Shown: positions 9,175 through 18,888, counted from the first letter of the stretch. The stretch is 64,000 nucleotides of DNA from Alteromonas macleodii ATCC 27126 (GCF_000172635.2 NC_018632.1:496001-560000); one strand, 5' to 3'. Notes: a model not told the origin generated them from the letters alone. A program made the numbers and translations.

Positions 9175-9429
9175 CTAAAAGCTGACTGAGCTGAAATGCG
9201 GGTTGTCAGTTATTGCATCAAGTTGAGCGATTTCATTAAGCGCAATATTTTGCGTGGTTTTGTCGATGGACATTTGAATACACTCTGTGGCCACGTCGTT
9301 GCGTTTATCGATAACTGTGGTCAGTGCTGTACCCTTTACCGTATTCCCGTCTTTTAATACTACGCTCACCTCAAGCCCATACATGCAGGCAATTTCGATG
9401 TAGTCGTAAAGCTGGCACGCTATGTTCAC
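9175..9429 (-). CDS. rof: Rho-binding antiterminator (Rof family)
   Basis: An 84-residue protein with the Rof/YaeO pattern: C-x-x-Y-D-Y-I-E-I-A-C near the N-terminus, then a short beta-barrel with V-L-K-D-G-N-T-V-K-G and a final I-A-L-N-E-I-A-x-L. Rof binds Rho hexamers and inhibits termination. The match to E. coli Rof is by motif order and length, from memory. It is the first of three minus-strand genes (rof, VOC, membrane protein). Confidence 0.8.
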   Translation of the reverse strand: MNIACQLYDYIEIACMYGLEVSVVLKDGNTVKGTALTTVIDKRNDVATECIQMSIDKTTQNIALNEIAQLDAITDNPHFSSVSF

Positions 9430-9773
9430 ATATTCCCCTATTCACTGTTCAAGTGGCGACCAATTAGTAGAGTAGACCTGACGTTCACAGCAAAACTTTC
9501 CGCATCTACCGCGCATACATAGCGCTTTACTTTCCACAGTAAACGACCAATGTTTAAATGCCGCCGCCTTGCGGGGGGCGATTAATTTCCATGAGTCACT
9601 TCACAGAAGTCTGACCTTAACAAATGATCTTTTTTTAAGGTTTGCTCAGTATTGTTAGTACTGAAGGATTTATTTTGGTGCGCGATACAACTAAGCGCTT
9701 GAACGCCCCTCATGTTTCTTAGAGGCATTTTTTAGCAAAGGGTTCCCGCCAAAAATTCAATACAGGAACAGTA
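9430..9773. other. 344-bp intergenic region with possible leader peptide and attenuator
   Basis: The divergent gap between rof and the porin gene. On the + strand a 14-residue frame (GTG at 9678 to TAG at 9722, preceded by AAGGATT) ends inside a weak hairpin (about 9704-9726) followed by a run of six T. This arrangement resembles a leader peptide with an intrinsic terminator about 45 bp ahead of the porin start. Only a 4-5 bp stem is visible, so this is tentative. The rest shows no clear gene. Confidence 0.35.
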
Positions 9774-10892
9774 ATGAACAAGCTACTATCCGCATTTTCT
9801 TTAGTTTCAATAGCCTCGTGCACCTCAAGCTTCGCAAATGCCGACGAACTTCCCTTTAATTTAAGCGGTCATGTTAGGGTTAACTACGGGCATCAAGACT
9901 GGCAAATTCCCGAGTTTAGAGATGGTTTCGAATTTGAATCATTCAAACTTGGCGTGTCGGGTGAGTCAGATCAATTTAGCTATAAAGCCGAATATCGATG
10001 GTACGAAAACACAGACTTCGACACAGTAAGGTTCGCCGACCTGACTTATCATTTCGATGAGCAAACCGAGATTACAGCAGGTATAACCCAAACACCGTTT
10101 GGTTTGCAGCCCTTTGCCAGTAACAACTTTTGGTTCTCGGTAAATTATTACCTTGGCTTCGAAGATGATTACGATGCTGGAGTGAAAATAAACCACGATT
10201 GGGGCAACTGGGATTTTCAAGCCGCCTATTTTATGAACGACGAGTACAACGATGCCGCTGAGTTTGGGCGCTATTCGTTCGACGTGGCGGACGACGGTGA
10301 ATATCGAAATAAAGAAGACGGCCAATATAATTTACGTGCTAACTACACGGCAAACTTTATTCACGGAGGCACTACCGATATTGGCGTGTCTTACCAATAC
10401 GGCAACATCTTAAACCTGGATACCCTGGATGATGGTGATATGAATGCCTATGCCGTGCATATGCGCCATACCCAAGGCGACCTGAAGGTCGAACTGCAGT
10501 ATATCGACTATGAATACGATTTGGCTGCACCAGAAGGGCAAGCGGACGATCGCATAGCGCTATCCTCTTTCACCTTCCCGTTCTTAGCCGCGGCCGACGG
10601 TAAAACCTATTCAGCAAACCTTGTGTACTCTGTGCCTTATAAGTTTACTCACATAGAATCACTTACTTGTTACTCAGAGTACAGCGTGGCAAAAGGTGAA
10701 GGAAGTGAAGGGAAAAACTCGTCGCAGTGGATAAACGGCTGTAGCTTTGGCTGGGATAAATTGTTTGTATATGTAGATAGTATCCAAGGCAAAAACATGT
10801 GGTTCTCAGGCGGTCCGGGCGTGGGACTCGACTTAGGTGGTAGACAAGAAACTACCCACCGCCTGAACATAAACCTTGGTATTTACTTCTAA
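9774..10892 (+). CDS. Outer-membrane porin-like beta-barrel protein
   Basis: A 372-residue exported protein with a signal peptide (residues 1-23, ending FANA), then alternating aromatic/hydrophilic beta-strands and a C-terminal strand ending in an aromatic residue (NLGIYF), as needed for BAM assembly. The pattern (FNLSGHVRVNYG, FESFKLGVSGE, ITAGITQTPFGLQPF) resembles phosphate-selective porin O/P-type barrels. It is Asp/Asn-rich and acidic, with long turns. The next gene, a periplasmic binding protein, starts 19 bp downstream, so the pair probably takes up one solute. The substrate is not known. Confidence 0.75.
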   Translation: MNKLLSAFSLVSIASCTSSFANADELPFNLSGHVRVNYGHQDWQIPEFRDGFEFESFKLGVSGESDQFSYKAEYRWYENTDFDTVRFADLTYHFDEQTEITAGITQTPFGLQPFASNNFWFSVNYYLGFEDDYDAGVKINHDWGNWDFQAAYFMNDEYNDAAEFGRYSFDVADDGEYRNKEDGQYNLRANYTANFIHGGTTDIGVSYQYGNILNLDTLDDGDMNAYAVHMRHTQGDLKVELQYIDYEYDLAAPEGQADDRIALSSFTFPFLAAADGKTYSANLVYSVPYKFTHIESLTCYSEYSVAKGEGSEGKNSSQWINGCSFGWDKLFVYVDSIQGKNMWFSGGPGVGLDLGGRQETTHRLNINLGIYF

Positions 10893-10911
10893 TCACTAAC
10901 AGGACTTTGAC

Positions 10912-11709
10912 ATGCGATTACTATTAATAGCGACATTTATACTAGCGCTAGTTCCAATGCAAAGTTTTGCCCATGCGTGGATGAAACTGCGAATAGCGAC
11001 CACAGAGTATGCCCCTTATACGTCAACTGACATGCAGCACGACGGTTATATCAATCACATTATCGCTGATGCGTTTTTAGAAACGGGCGTTGTGGTTGAG
11101 TTTGTATCTTTACCCTGGGAAGAAGCGCTTGAAGCAACACTGAAAGGCGAATACGACGCCATTTCATACGGCAATTTTGTGCGCGCCCGGGAAAGTGAGT
11201 TTTTCCACAGTAACCCTATTAGTGCGGAAAGCTTGGTGTTTTATGTTAATGCTGAAAAGGGCCCTGATACTTGGGCTGAATTAAGCGACTTAAAAGACCT
11301 AAAGATGGGCGTAACAGAAGGGTATTTATACAACGATGAACTTGCCGCTTACATTAAAAGCAGCAGTAATGTTGTGGAAAGTGCCACAGACAAAGACAAT
11401 TTACAGGCGCTGATTGAAGGTAAAATTGACGTTTTTCCCATTGATGAGTTAACAGGATGGTACTTGCTTCAGCGTGATTTCGATAGTGGCGACCGCAGAG
11501 ATGTGATGCCCATTAAGCCGTTTATCTCAACTGTAACCACGCATCTGTTAGTGCCTAAAGGCGAAAGTGACAGTCAGCTTATTCTGTCGCTATTTAATAA
11601 AGGGTTAGAAGAGTTAACGCTGGACGGAAAACTGACCCGCTTTAAACGCCTTCTAAAAGAAGGCTACTATCAGCATCCGCAGAAAAAAGTGAATTTTGAC
11701 AGACGCTAG
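10912..11709 (+). CDS. Periplasmic solute-binding protein (SBP_bac_3 family)
   Basis: A 265-residue protein with a signal peptide (1-20, ending SFAHA) and a family-3 binding fold: LRIATTEYAPYTS at the start of lobe 1, GEYDAISYGNFVRAREXEF-type ligand strand, the hinge LKMGVTEGYLYNDEL, and DVFPIDELTGWYLL on return. These proteins bind amino acids or similar small solutes. No ABC permease or ATPase lies nearby, so it may act with a distant transporter or as a sensor. Probably one operon with the porin 19 bp upstream. Confidence 0.82.
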   Translation: MRLLLIATFILALVPMQSFAHAWMKLRIATTEYAPYTSTDMQHDGYINHIIADAFLETGVVVEFVSLPWEEALEATLKGEYDAISYGNFVRARESEFFHSNPISAESLVFYVNAEKGPDTWAELSDLKDLKMGVTEGYLYNDELAAYIKSSSNVVESATDKDNLQALIEGKIDVFPIDELTGWYLLQRDFDSGDRRDVMPIKPFISTVTTHLLVPKGESDSQLILSLFNKGLEELTLDGKLTRFKRLLKEGYYQHPQKKVNFDRR

Positions 11710-11711
11710 CT

Positions 11712-11760
11712 GGCGTTTCAGGCCTAAGGGGCTATATAAAAGCCCCGCTGGCTAAACGCC
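11712..11760. other. Nested hairpin after the binding-protein gene
   Basis: An outer inverted pair, GGCGTTT (11712-11718) with AAACGCC (11754-11760), encloses an inner pair, GGGGCT (11728-11733) with AGCCCC (11741-11746). There is no T tract, so this is a possible 3' stabilising structure or weak terminator rather than a classical one. Confidence 0.5.
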
Positions 11761-11855
11761 AAAGACATAATAAATTAAACTAAAAGGGCAGTGCGATAAT
11801 AAAAATAATCTATATACTTCAGTGCACATGATACTGATGTAATGGTTATTTCCTA

Positions 11856-13193
11856 ATGCGCAGCCCTTTATTTGTGCGACTTTACGGGCGAGGTCGTTTT
11901 CGCTCGCTGTTGAGCACATGCCTTCTGCTAATACTCGTTGGTATTTGCCCGTTAGCCAACGCGTCGAGTGATGAAATAGCCTTTGATGTCTCTGGCTCGT
12001 TTAGAGTGCGCTACGAGTCGTTGAATAACCCTATATTTCCAACATCATCAGCTGCACGAGAACAAAGTAATCAGCGTCTTTCAACACGCTTTATCGTGAA
12101 TTCTACGGTAAGTTATCAAAACCTCGCGGCAACGATCGAAATACGTGACTCGCGAGTATTTCTTGACGAAAACGATCCAACGCTAACGGCCAATCAGGTT
12201 AATACACTGGAGCCTACACAGTTTTTTATCACTTACAAACCTGAACGAGCATCTGGCTTATACGAAGTGTCTGCGATAAAGGTAGGGCGTATGGAGCTCG
12301 ACTACGGCAGTCGCAGGCTATTGGCCAAAACAGCCTATCGCAATGCCACCAATAGCTATGATGGAATAGTGGTGGAAGCAAGATTTGCAGATTGGCAAGT
12401 GCATGGCGTTTACGTGTTGCCGGTATCTCGCTTTCCTACTGACAGTGAAAGTCTGGACGGGAACGAACGCGCGTTCGACAAAAGCTTTAGCGAACGAAAA
12501 TTCTTTGGTGTGTACGCTGCGTCAAAAGACAACAACGTCAAGCTGCAAAGCTACTGGTTAAAAGAAGACGATAGTGAAGCACTTGCCACCAAAAACCGTG
12601 ATCTGTACACATTGAGTGTGGATTATACCCAGCCTTTTAATAATGGCCTGATAACAAATATAGAAGTGGTGGGGCAAACGGGAACTTCTTATCAAACCGC
12701 ATCTGCTAACGATACAGACGAGAAAGACGTTCGTGCATATATGCTGTTTGGTTATGTTGGGAAACAGATTACAGACAACACCTTTCTTAGAGCTGAAGTT
12801 GACTATATCAGTGGCGACAACGACACAATCGATGACACAATCTCTGACTTTGATACCTTATACGGCGTGCGACGTTTTGATTTCGGACCTACTGATGTAT
12901 ATCAGGCTATGCCACGTAGAAACCTAAAAGCAGTGGGGCTTCGAAGCGTGTCTAAGCCAGCAAAAGCGCACAATATTATGCTTGGTTACAAAGCCATGTG
13001 GTACCAAAAAGCACCTCAAGATGTGGACAGTTTCATTGGCCATCAAGTGGAAGCTCGCTGGCGTTATCAAGTGCGACCCGAGTTGCGATTAGTGCTAGGT
13101 GGAGCCTACCTCAAAAAAGGAGAGGGTTTTGCGCGTGGAGATTACAGCGACAACAGCGCCTTTTTATTCACTGGCGCTTTGTATACCTTTTAA
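11856..13193 (+). CDS. Alginate-export family outer-membrane porin
   Basis: A 445-residue outer-membrane barrel. After an N-terminal signal sequence (ending PLANAS), the diagnostic block VGRMELDYGSRRLLA...RNATNSYDGIVVE matches the alginate-export (AlgE-like) porin domain. Strands continue to a terminal aromatic residue (TGALYTF). Members range from alginate secretin-like pores to general porins, and no alginate biosynthesis genes are in the window, so a nutrient-uptake role is equally likely. The start ATG at 11856 lacks an obvious strong ribosome site. The signal peptide is long (about 37 residues) and arginine-rich. Confidence 0.8.
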   Translation: MRSPLFVRLYGRGRFRSLLSTCLLLILVGICPLANASSDEIAFDVSGSFRVRYESLNNPIFPTSSAAREQSNQRLSTRFIVNSTVSYQNLAATIEIRDSRVFLDENDPTLTANQVNTLEPTQFFITYKPERASGLYEVSAIKVGRMELDYGSRRLLAKTAYRNATNSYDGIVVEARFADWQVHGVYVLPVSRFPTDSESLDGNERAFDKSFSERKFFGVYAASKDNNVKLQSYWLKEDDSEALATKNRDLYTLSVDYTQPFNNGLITNIEVVGQTGTSYQTASANDTDEKDVRAYMLFGYVGKQITDNTFLRAEVDYISGDNDTIDDTISDFDTLYGVRRFDFGPTDVYQAMPRRNLKAVGLRSVSKPAKAHNIMLGYKAMWYQKAPQDVDSFIGHQVEARWRYQVRPELRLVLGGAYLKKGEGFARGDYSDNSAFLFTGALYTF

Positions 13194-13335
13194 AATCTCC
13201 GGCTAAATAGCCCGCGTAAACTGGGTACAGCTGCTTACACCACAAGCCTTGCAGATGAGCGCGTACTCTCTTTTCTGTTCATTATATTACTGATATGGTT
13301 AACGGCTATTTTGAAATGCCCATTTAGAGGTTGCC

Positions 13336-14607
13336 TTGTCGTATTCAGCTGAAACATCGTTTTTTGCCCGTTGTATTGCACTATTAAAATTGCTCGGCCC
13401 GGGTGTGCTTATGGCAACAGCGGCGGTAGGCGGTAGTCACTTAGTAGCATCAACTCAAGCGGGGGCGAAGTTTGGTTGGCAGTTAGCGCTGCTTATATTG
13501 GTAGTTAACTTACTCAAATACCCATTCTTTAGAGCAGGCGTTAGCTACACCATCAGTACAAAACAAACCCTTCAGCAAGGGTACTTGGGAATGGGACGAC
13601 GATATTTGGCCATTGCCTTGGGTTTGAATACCATTGCGTCGGTGGTCAATGCTGCAGCGCTGTTGTTGTTTGCAGCAAGCCTATTGTCGTATTTTATTCC
13701 TTTCGATATCGCTATAACGTTGTCCGCTTCAGTGGTTTTGGCACTTATTTTAATCATTCTACTCGCTGGCCATTTTGAAGGATTGGACAATATCGCCAAA
13801 GGCATAATGGGCGTGCTTGTGGTGGCGACTGTAGCCGTATTCGTGGTGGCACTAAGCAATTATTCTGCTTCACCAGCACCTGCCGTGGCGCCGCCTTCGC
13901 CTTGGACGCTCGCTACATTAGGCTTTTTAGTCGTCACAATGGGGTGGATGCCCGCACCTATTGAAATATCGTCCATTACTTCACTTTGGTTAAAGCGCCA
14001 GTGCAAAGGGCAAGCCGTAACGCCAAAGTCGGCCCTTTTCGATTTTAATTTAGGTTATGCAGTGACGGTGCTACTCGCATTGTTGTTTTTGGGCTTAGGT
14101 GCATTAATTTTGTATGGCAGCGGTACAGAGCTAAGTACCAGCGGTATCGGCTTTTCCCATCAGTTAATTAGCATGTACTCATCAACCATTGGACAGTGGG
14201 CGCATTGGCTTATCGCACTGGTTGCATTTTTGTGCATATTTGGTTCGGCGCTAACCGTTTACGATGGTTATGCGAGGGTGGTTGCCGAAGCAATAGCGCT
14301 TCTTTTTAACAAAGACAAAAACGCACGAAATACGCTGGTAACGCCGGTGTTGCTGTTTATGGCAGTGGCGAGTTTTATTATTGTGTTGTTCTTTAAATCT
14401 GCGCTATTGGCAATGTTAGGTTTTGCGATGTCGCTGGCTTTTGTTACTACTCCAATGTTTGCTTGGCTTAACCATAAGCTTGTGGCACAAACTAAGCTTC
14501 ATCAAGACGCGGCACCAAACGTAATAGTGAAGCTGCTTAGCTATTTAGGCCTAATCTATCTATTTGGGTTTCTAATGGTGTTTATATGGTGGAAGTGGTT
14601 TAGCTAG
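13336..14607 (+). CDS. NRAMP-family transporter homologue with altered metal site
   Basis: A 423-residue polytopic protein (about 11 helices) with NRAMP framing in helix 1 (LLGPGVLMATAAV, then QAGAKFGW) and helix 6 (VVTMGWMPAPIEISS). In classical NRAMP carriers helix 1 contains DPGN and helix 6 contains MPH, which coordinate Mn or Fe. Here the aligned residues are GGSH and MPA, so the metal-binding Asp and Asn are Gly and His. Substrate therefore cannot be assumed to be Mn or Fe. The start is TTG at 13336 with AGAGG 6 bases upstream. It is a single gene. Confidence 0.8.
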   Translation: MSYSAETSFFARCIALLKLLGPGVLMATAAVGGSHLVASTQAGAKFGWQLALLILVVNLLKYPFFRAGVSYTISTKQTLQQGYLGMGRRYLAIALGLNTIASVVNAAALLLFAASLLSYFIPFDIAITLSASVVLALILIILLAGHFEGLDNIAKGIMGVLVVATVAVFVVALSNYSASPAPAVAPPSPWTLATLGFLVVTMGWMPAPIEISSITSLWLKRQCKGQAVTPKSALFDFNLGYAVTVLLALLFLGLGALILYGSGTELSTSGIGFSHQLISMYSSTIGQWAHWLIALVAFLCIFGSALTVYDGYARVVAEAIALLFNKDKNARNTLVTPVLLFMAVASFIIVLFFKSALLAMLGFAMSLAFVTTPMFAWLNHKLVAQTKLHQDAAPNVIVKLLSYLGLIYLFGFLMVFIWWKWFS

Positions 14608-14754
14608 CCACTTCCTACCGTAACGAGAGCGCAAAGTACTTTAGGTGCTGTGCAAGTCTCGCCTTAGTAAATTAGTTTAATTACGCGCACTTATGCGAGC
14701 CCTAGCGCAATACTCATCTATACTGTAGATGACATCGTTTGAGGAGTTCGCAGC

Positions 14755-15225
14755 TTGGTGCGTGGCAAAAAACTATTTCCTTCCACCCTTTTATTATGGG
14801 GTAAGCGTATCATGCTGCTTTCGCTTATGAGTGCGGCAATGTGGGGCTGTTCAAAAGAACCGCAGCAAACTATCCACTGGCACAATGCTTACGATATTGA
14901 ACGCGAACTTCATCTTTTGGGGCAGCAAGAAGACCCTCGCGAAATCTACAAAAGGCTTCAAGGTATTAAGCAACAAGCTTCGCTACAGCTTTCTCAAATG
15001 CGTGAAGCAGGTAATCAGGACCCGCTATTTAGGGAATGGTTGGAGTCGCTACGCATTAGCTTATCGTTAGCCCCCTTGTACGGCGATACCATTGAAACGT
15101 GTAGCGTGTGGCAAGGCGCCATGGAAGACGCTTGGGGAGTGGGAATAGTGCAGTTTAATGAACGAGCCAAACTCGTGTGGCGGGTAATGGTGGCTACCTG
15201 CAACGCACGAGTTCGCTCGGTATAG
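14755..15225 (+). CDS. Hypothetical lipoprotein
   Basis: A 156-residue protein with a signal peptide and lipobox (MWGC), then a mostly helical, Gln/Glu-rich domain (ELHLLGQQEDPREIYKRLQG) with two later cysteines. It is set behind GAGGAG with TTG at 14755; an internal ATG at 14812 would also give a good lipoprotein signal peptide. No family recognised. Its stop is 10 bp from the convergent glyA stop. Confidence 0.7.
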   Translation: MVRGKKLFPSTLLLWGKRIMLLSLMSAAMWGCSKEPQQTIHWHNAYDIERELHLLGQQEDPREIYKRLQGIKQQASLQLSQMREAGNQDPLFREWLESLRISLSLAPLYGDTIETCSVWQGAMEDAWGVGIVQFNERAKLVWRVMVATCNARVRSV

Positions 15226-15234
15226 TACTAGGTT

Positions 15235-16491
15235 TTACTTAGTATAAACGGGGCGAGCCGCTGTTAGCGTTGCCACTTTATCTATCACTTGCTGTACTAC
15301 TGCAATGTCTTCTGGCGCTGTTAACACATCACAAATCCAATGGGCTAATTGAGCACAGTCTTCTTCACTAAAATTGCGTGAAGTGACCGCAGGTGTGCCA
15401 ATTCGAATACCACTTGTAACGAATGGTGACTGCGGGTCGTTGGGTACTGTGTTCTTATTTACCGTTATATTCACGCTATTTAATATCGCGTCGGCTTCTT
15501 TCCCCGTCATTCCTTTGCTTACAAGACTTAGCAGGAACATGTGGTTGTCGGTTCCATTAGATACTACGTCAAAGTCACGCTTCATAAATACATCAGCCAT
15601 AGCTTGTGCATTAATAACTACCTGCTTTTGATAAGCGCGGAACTCTGCTGTCATGGCTTCTTTAAGCGCTACCGCTTTTGCGGCAATAACGTGCATAAGT
15701 GGGCCACCCTGAATGCCAGGGAAGATTAATGAATTGAATTTCTTTTCAAGCTCGGGGTTTGACTTACACATAATAAGCCCGCCACGAGGGCCACGCAGTG
15801 TTTTATGGGTAGTAGTAGTAACCACGTGAGCCGCGTTAATTGGCGAGGGATAAACACCGGCCGCAACAAGTCCTGCAACATGTGCCATATCTACGAGTAA
15901 ATACGCGCCCACGCTATCAGCGATGTCTCTAAACTTCTGCCAGTCGACCACGCGAGAGTAAGCGGAAAAGCCCGCTACAATCATTTTTGGCTTGTGCTCT
16001 TTAGCCAAGGCTTCTACTTGGTCATAGTCAATTTCACCGGTTTCTGTGTTCAAGCCATACTGAATCGCGTTGTATAGTTTTCCCGAGAAGTTAGGCTTTG
16101 CACCGTGTGTGAGGTGCCCACCGTGATCAAGGCTCAACCCAAGAATGGTATCGCCAGGGTTTAATAGCGCCATATAAACTGCAGTATTCGCTTGAGAGCC
16201 AGAGTGAGGCTGCACATTCACATAGTCAGCTTCAAACAATGCTTTAGCTCTGTCGATAGCAAGCTGCTCTACTTTGTCCACCGCCTCGCAGCCACCGTAA
16301 TAGCGCTTGCCCGGATAGCCTTCTGCATACTTATTAGTTAGCTGACTGCCTTGCGCCTGCATAACCGCTTTGCTGGTGTAGTTCTCCGATGCAATCAGTT
16401 CAATGTGATGTTCTTGGCGTTCGTTTTCTTGCGCAATAAATGCTGCGATATCTGGGTCTTGTTCGTGAAGGTGCTGGTTAAGTGGGTTCAT
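15235..16491 (-). CDS. glyA: Serine hydroxymethyltransferase
   Basis: PLP enzyme interconverting serine and glycine while charging tetrahydrofolate with a one-carbon unit. The length (418) is standard. Clear motifs are the N-terminal [26 protein letters not shown], the PLP lysine in [15 protein letters not shown], and [10 protein letters not shown]. It is transcribed divergently from the LysR gene across a 171-bp AT-rich gap. In E. coli glyA is controlled by the LysR protein MetR, but the neighbour here looks more LrhA-like, so regulation by it is only a suggestion. Confidence 0.97.
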   Translation of the reverse strand: MNPLNQHLHEQDPDIAAFIAQENERQEHHIELIASENYTSKAVMQAQGSQLTNKYAEGYPGKRYYGGCEAVDKVEQLAIDRAKALFEADYVNVQPHSGSQANTAVYMALLNPGDTILGLSLDHGGHLTHGAKPNFSGKLYNAIQYGLNTETGEIDYDQVEALAKEHKPKMIVAGFSAYSRVVDWQKFRDIADSVGAYLLVDMAHVAGLVAAGVYPSPINAAHVVTTTTHKTLRGPRGGLIMCKSNPELEKKFNSLIFPGIQGGPLMHVIAAKAVALKEAMTAEFRAYQKQVVINAQAMADVFMKRDFDVVSNGTDNHMFLLSLVSKGMTGKEADAILNSVNITVNKNTVPNDPQSPFVTSGIRIGTPAVTSRNFSEEDCAQLAHWICDVLTAPEDIAVVQQVIDKVATLTAARPVYTK

Positions 16492-16662
16492 GCTGGCTCC
16501 TAAATGTCATTATTTTGTATCTGATACTAGGAGTGTAAAAAGAATAAATAAAATTAATAAAAAATATGGCATTATAATTTTATTAAATGGCCTTGTGAGC
16601 AAGTTTGGCATCAGTAAGGCAAAACAGCAGGCAAAGCTAATAGAGAGGTGTACAGCAAAGTA

Positions 16663-17520
16663 ATGAAAAACTTATCGATAGATTTTCTGCGTTCGTTCGT
16701 GCTTATTGCACAGACGGGTAGCTACACACAATGTGCGGAGCAGCTTCAGCGCACACAGCCTGCCATTAGCTTACAGATAAAAAAACTAGAAGAAATGATT
16801 GGGGAAAAGCTATTTTCCCGCGACAAAAACCGCTTGGCACTGACTGGCGCTGGTAGTCGCTTATTGTCGTATGGTGAAAAGATAGTGGCTCTTAACGATC
16901 AGGCTATGGCCGAATTCGGCAAGCCGCAGGTTACGGGAAATATTCGGTTAGGCATTCCCAGCGAATTTAGTACAACGCTTATGCCTAAAATTATTCGACG
17001 GTTCACGCAAACCTATCCGGAAATATCGCTAGAGGTGCATTGTGCGCTAAGTAAAGACTTAATTAGTGAGCCGCTTAAAAGCCAGTTCGATTTAATTCTT
17101 TCGCTACAAGAAACACCTGATCCTCAGCAAGACGGCTACATCATTTCAGATCAATTGGTATGGGTGGGGAGTCAGCGCTTTGTAAATAGCGTGCCTGCTA
17201 AACTGCCTATTATTGCTGCACCGTCGCCGTGTATTTACCGCAAGCGAGCAACCAATCTTTTATCGGCCATCAAAAAACCGTGGCAGGTGGTGTACACCAT
17301 TGCTGACTTAAACGGCATACAAACGGCCATTAACGAAGGACTGGGCATAACCGTTCTTGCAAAAAGTTCGGTGCCGCCTGGGCTACACGTTTTATCTAAT
17401 TCAGAAAGTTTACCCGAGCTTGGGCATGTGGGTGTTTGTTTAGTTAACCCTCAGAAAGTGTCATCGAAAGCGATTAGCTTGCTTACTGAAACCATTACCA
17501 ACGAAGTCGCAAACTTTTAA
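16663..17520 (+). CDS. LysR-family transcriptional regulator
   Basis: A 285-residue LTTR with an N-terminal winged helix (residues 1-60: FLRSFVLIAQTGSYTQCAEQL, then RTQPAISLQIKKLEE) and a periplasmic-binding-like effector domain. The helix-turn-helix wording resembles the LrhA/HexA branch. I chose ATG 16663, which starts the conserved segment; a GTG at 16648 would add five residues and lies inside the GAGAGG sequence. It is divergent from glyA. Confidence 0.88.
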   Translation: MKNLSIDFLRSFVLIAQTGSYTQCAEQLQRTQPAISLQIKKLEEMIGEKLFSRDKNRLALTGAGSRLLSYGEKIVALNDQAMAEFGKPQVTGNIRLGIPSEFSTTLMPKIIRRFTQTYPEISLEVHCALSKDLISEPLKSQFDLILSLQETPDPQQDGYIISDQLVWVGSQRFVNSVPAKLPIIAAPSPCIYRKRATNLLSAIKKPWQVVYTIADLNGIQTAINEGLGITVLAKSSVPPGLHVLSNSESLPELGHVGVCLVNPQKVSSKAISLLTETITNEVANF

Positions 17521-17597
17521 CAGGAAATAGCAAGCGCGCTTGCTAAACAACAAGGCAAGCGCACCGAGAGGAGTAACAGCTTTTCAATAAATGCCGT

Positions 17598-17927
17598 CTA
17601 TGCCTTTTTAACAAATTGTGCAGTTAGCATCATTTCACCAGCACCATCTACTTTACAGTCTAGCTGGTGGTCTTTGGCATCTTTCACATGACGGATAACG
17701 GCTTTGGTACCAATTTTAAGTACCAATGAACTGCCTTTTACCTTCAAATCTTTTGCTAACGTAATTTTGTCGCCGGCTACTAACGGTGTTCCGTTGAAGT
17801 CTTTTGCTGAGACTTCCTCTTCTACCTCGTTCGGGTTCCACTCGTGTCCACATTCAGGGCAAATAAGTAGAGGCTGATCTTCGTATACATATTCTGATTG
17901 GCAATGCGGGCAAGGAGGTAACGACAT
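17598..17927 (-). CDS. yjdM: PhnA/YjdM zinc-ribbon protein
   Basis: A 109-residue protein with an N-terminal zinc ribbon (cysteines 6, 9, 23 and 26 in CPHC and CPEC) and the C-terminal PhnA domain (VSAKDFNGTPLVAGDKITLAKDLKVKGSS, written here only as a guide to the region 38-75). Despite the PhnA name, this small protein is not the phosphonoacetate hydrolase, and its role is unclear. Probably a single gene. Confidence 0.9.
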   Translation of the reverse strand: MSLPPCPHCQSEYVYEDQPLLICPECGHEWNPNEVEEEVSAKDFNGTPLVAGDKITLAKDLKVKGSSLVLKIGTKAVIRHVKDAKDHQLDCKVDGAGEMMLTAQFVKKA

Positions 17928-17951
17928 GTGGAATTCTCTTAAAGTACTAAA

Positions 17952-18407
17952 TTAAAGCGCTCGGGTCATAAAGTGGCTGTTGGGATCGATTGAGTAACTG
18001 CCAAATGGACCGCAATCAACAAAACCAAACTTTTTGTATAGGGTTCTGGCCGCTAAAAAGTAGTCTTGCGTTCCTGTTTCTAAACTTACCGAACTAAACC
18101 CTTTCATTTTCGCATGTTCTAGGGCAAAAAGTAATAACTGAGACGCTACACCGCATCCTCTAAACGGCTTGGCTGTGCGCATAGATTTTAGCTCGGCGCT
18201 ATGTGTATCAAGGGTTTTAATAGCGACGCAGCCCGCAAGCTGTTGCTGCTTCCAGCCACTAAAAAAAGTAATGTTCGAAGCTTTTAGTGCTTCAACATCT
18301 AATGCATGTACGCTCTCAGGTGGCGATGTAGCATACATATCAGACAAATGCTCTTCTAAAAGCGCTAGCACTTCTCCTCCGGTGAGATCATCAATAATAA
18401 TCTTCAT
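17952..18407 (-). CDS. GNAT family N-acetyltransferase
   Basis: A 151-residue acetyl-CoA-dependent acyltransferase. The acetyl-CoA loop is visible in the FRGCGVASQLL block (the R/Q-x-x-G-x-G/A motif), preceded by LAGCVAIKTLDTHSAELKSM and followed by SLETGTQDYFLAARTLYKKFGF. The C-terminal part (FGSYSIDPNSHFMTR) is like the phosphinothricin/YjhQ-type subgroup. The acceptor substrate is unknown. Confidence 0.87.
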   Translation of the reverse strand: MKIIIDDLTGGEVLALLEEHLSDMYATSPPESVHALDVEALKASNITFFSGWKQQQLAGCVAIKTLDTHSAELKSMRTAKPFRGCGVASQLLLFALEHAKMKGFSSVSLETGTQDYFLAARTLYKKFGFVDCGPFGSYSIDPNSHFMTRAL

Positions 18408-18459
18408 GTGCTTTGGCCTTTAGGTATATTCTGAGTAGACGGCGGTACAAGCCTGTTTG

Positions 18460-18888
18460 TTAAGTGCTTAAGGGTTTAGTCATGTTAAAAAAGCGGTCGT
18501 CTTCACTTTTAATGATAAATCCCACTTTTTTATAAAGTGAAACGGCAGGGCTAACTTTGAATACTCGTAAGTCAAGCGAGCTAGTATTGGCCCCTAACGC
18601 TAGTCTTTCTGCTTCTTCAATGGCAGCACTACCTATGCCTTTGTTTTGGGCGCTGGGTATGACCTGAAGGTCGCGCAATATACAGGTGCTACCGTCGTAT
18701 TGAAGGCGCATCACCCCCACCGTTTCGCTGTCTACTTGAATGTCGTAATTAATGAGCTCTGCGGTAACCCCAAGCACTTTTTCGGCGTCCCAATCAGGCG
18801 CAAACTGAGCGTAATAATCGCGCATGTTATTAAAGGTAAACTCAGCAGCCCTTGGTAGGTTCGTACTTGGAATAAAGGTAATCTTCAT
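18460..18888 (-). CDS. GNAT family N-acetyltransferase
   Basis: A 142-residue acetyltransferase with the acetyl-CoA motif in VIPSAQNKGIGSAAIEEAE and the closing SLYKKVGF. The start at 18888 (MKITFIPST) is chosen because the 37 residues upstream overlap ynfA in another frame and do not look like the family. It lies 52 bp upstream of the other GNAT gene in the same direction, so the pair may be co-transcribed. Substrate unknown. Confidence 0.85.
   Translation of the reverse strand: MKITFIPSTNLPRAAEFTFNNMRDYYAQFAPDWDAEKVLGVTAELINYDIQVDSETVGVMRLQYDGSTCILRDLQVIPSAQNKGIGSAAIEEAERLALGANTSSLDLRVFKVSPAVSLYKKVGFIIKSEDDRFFNMTKPLST

Noticed and set aside
18408..18465. GTTAAGT near the end of a GNAT gene as an attC end
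   Set aside because: No partner core or stem was found, so it is a chance GTTRRRY word. The GNAT and ynfA genes are kept outside the integron.
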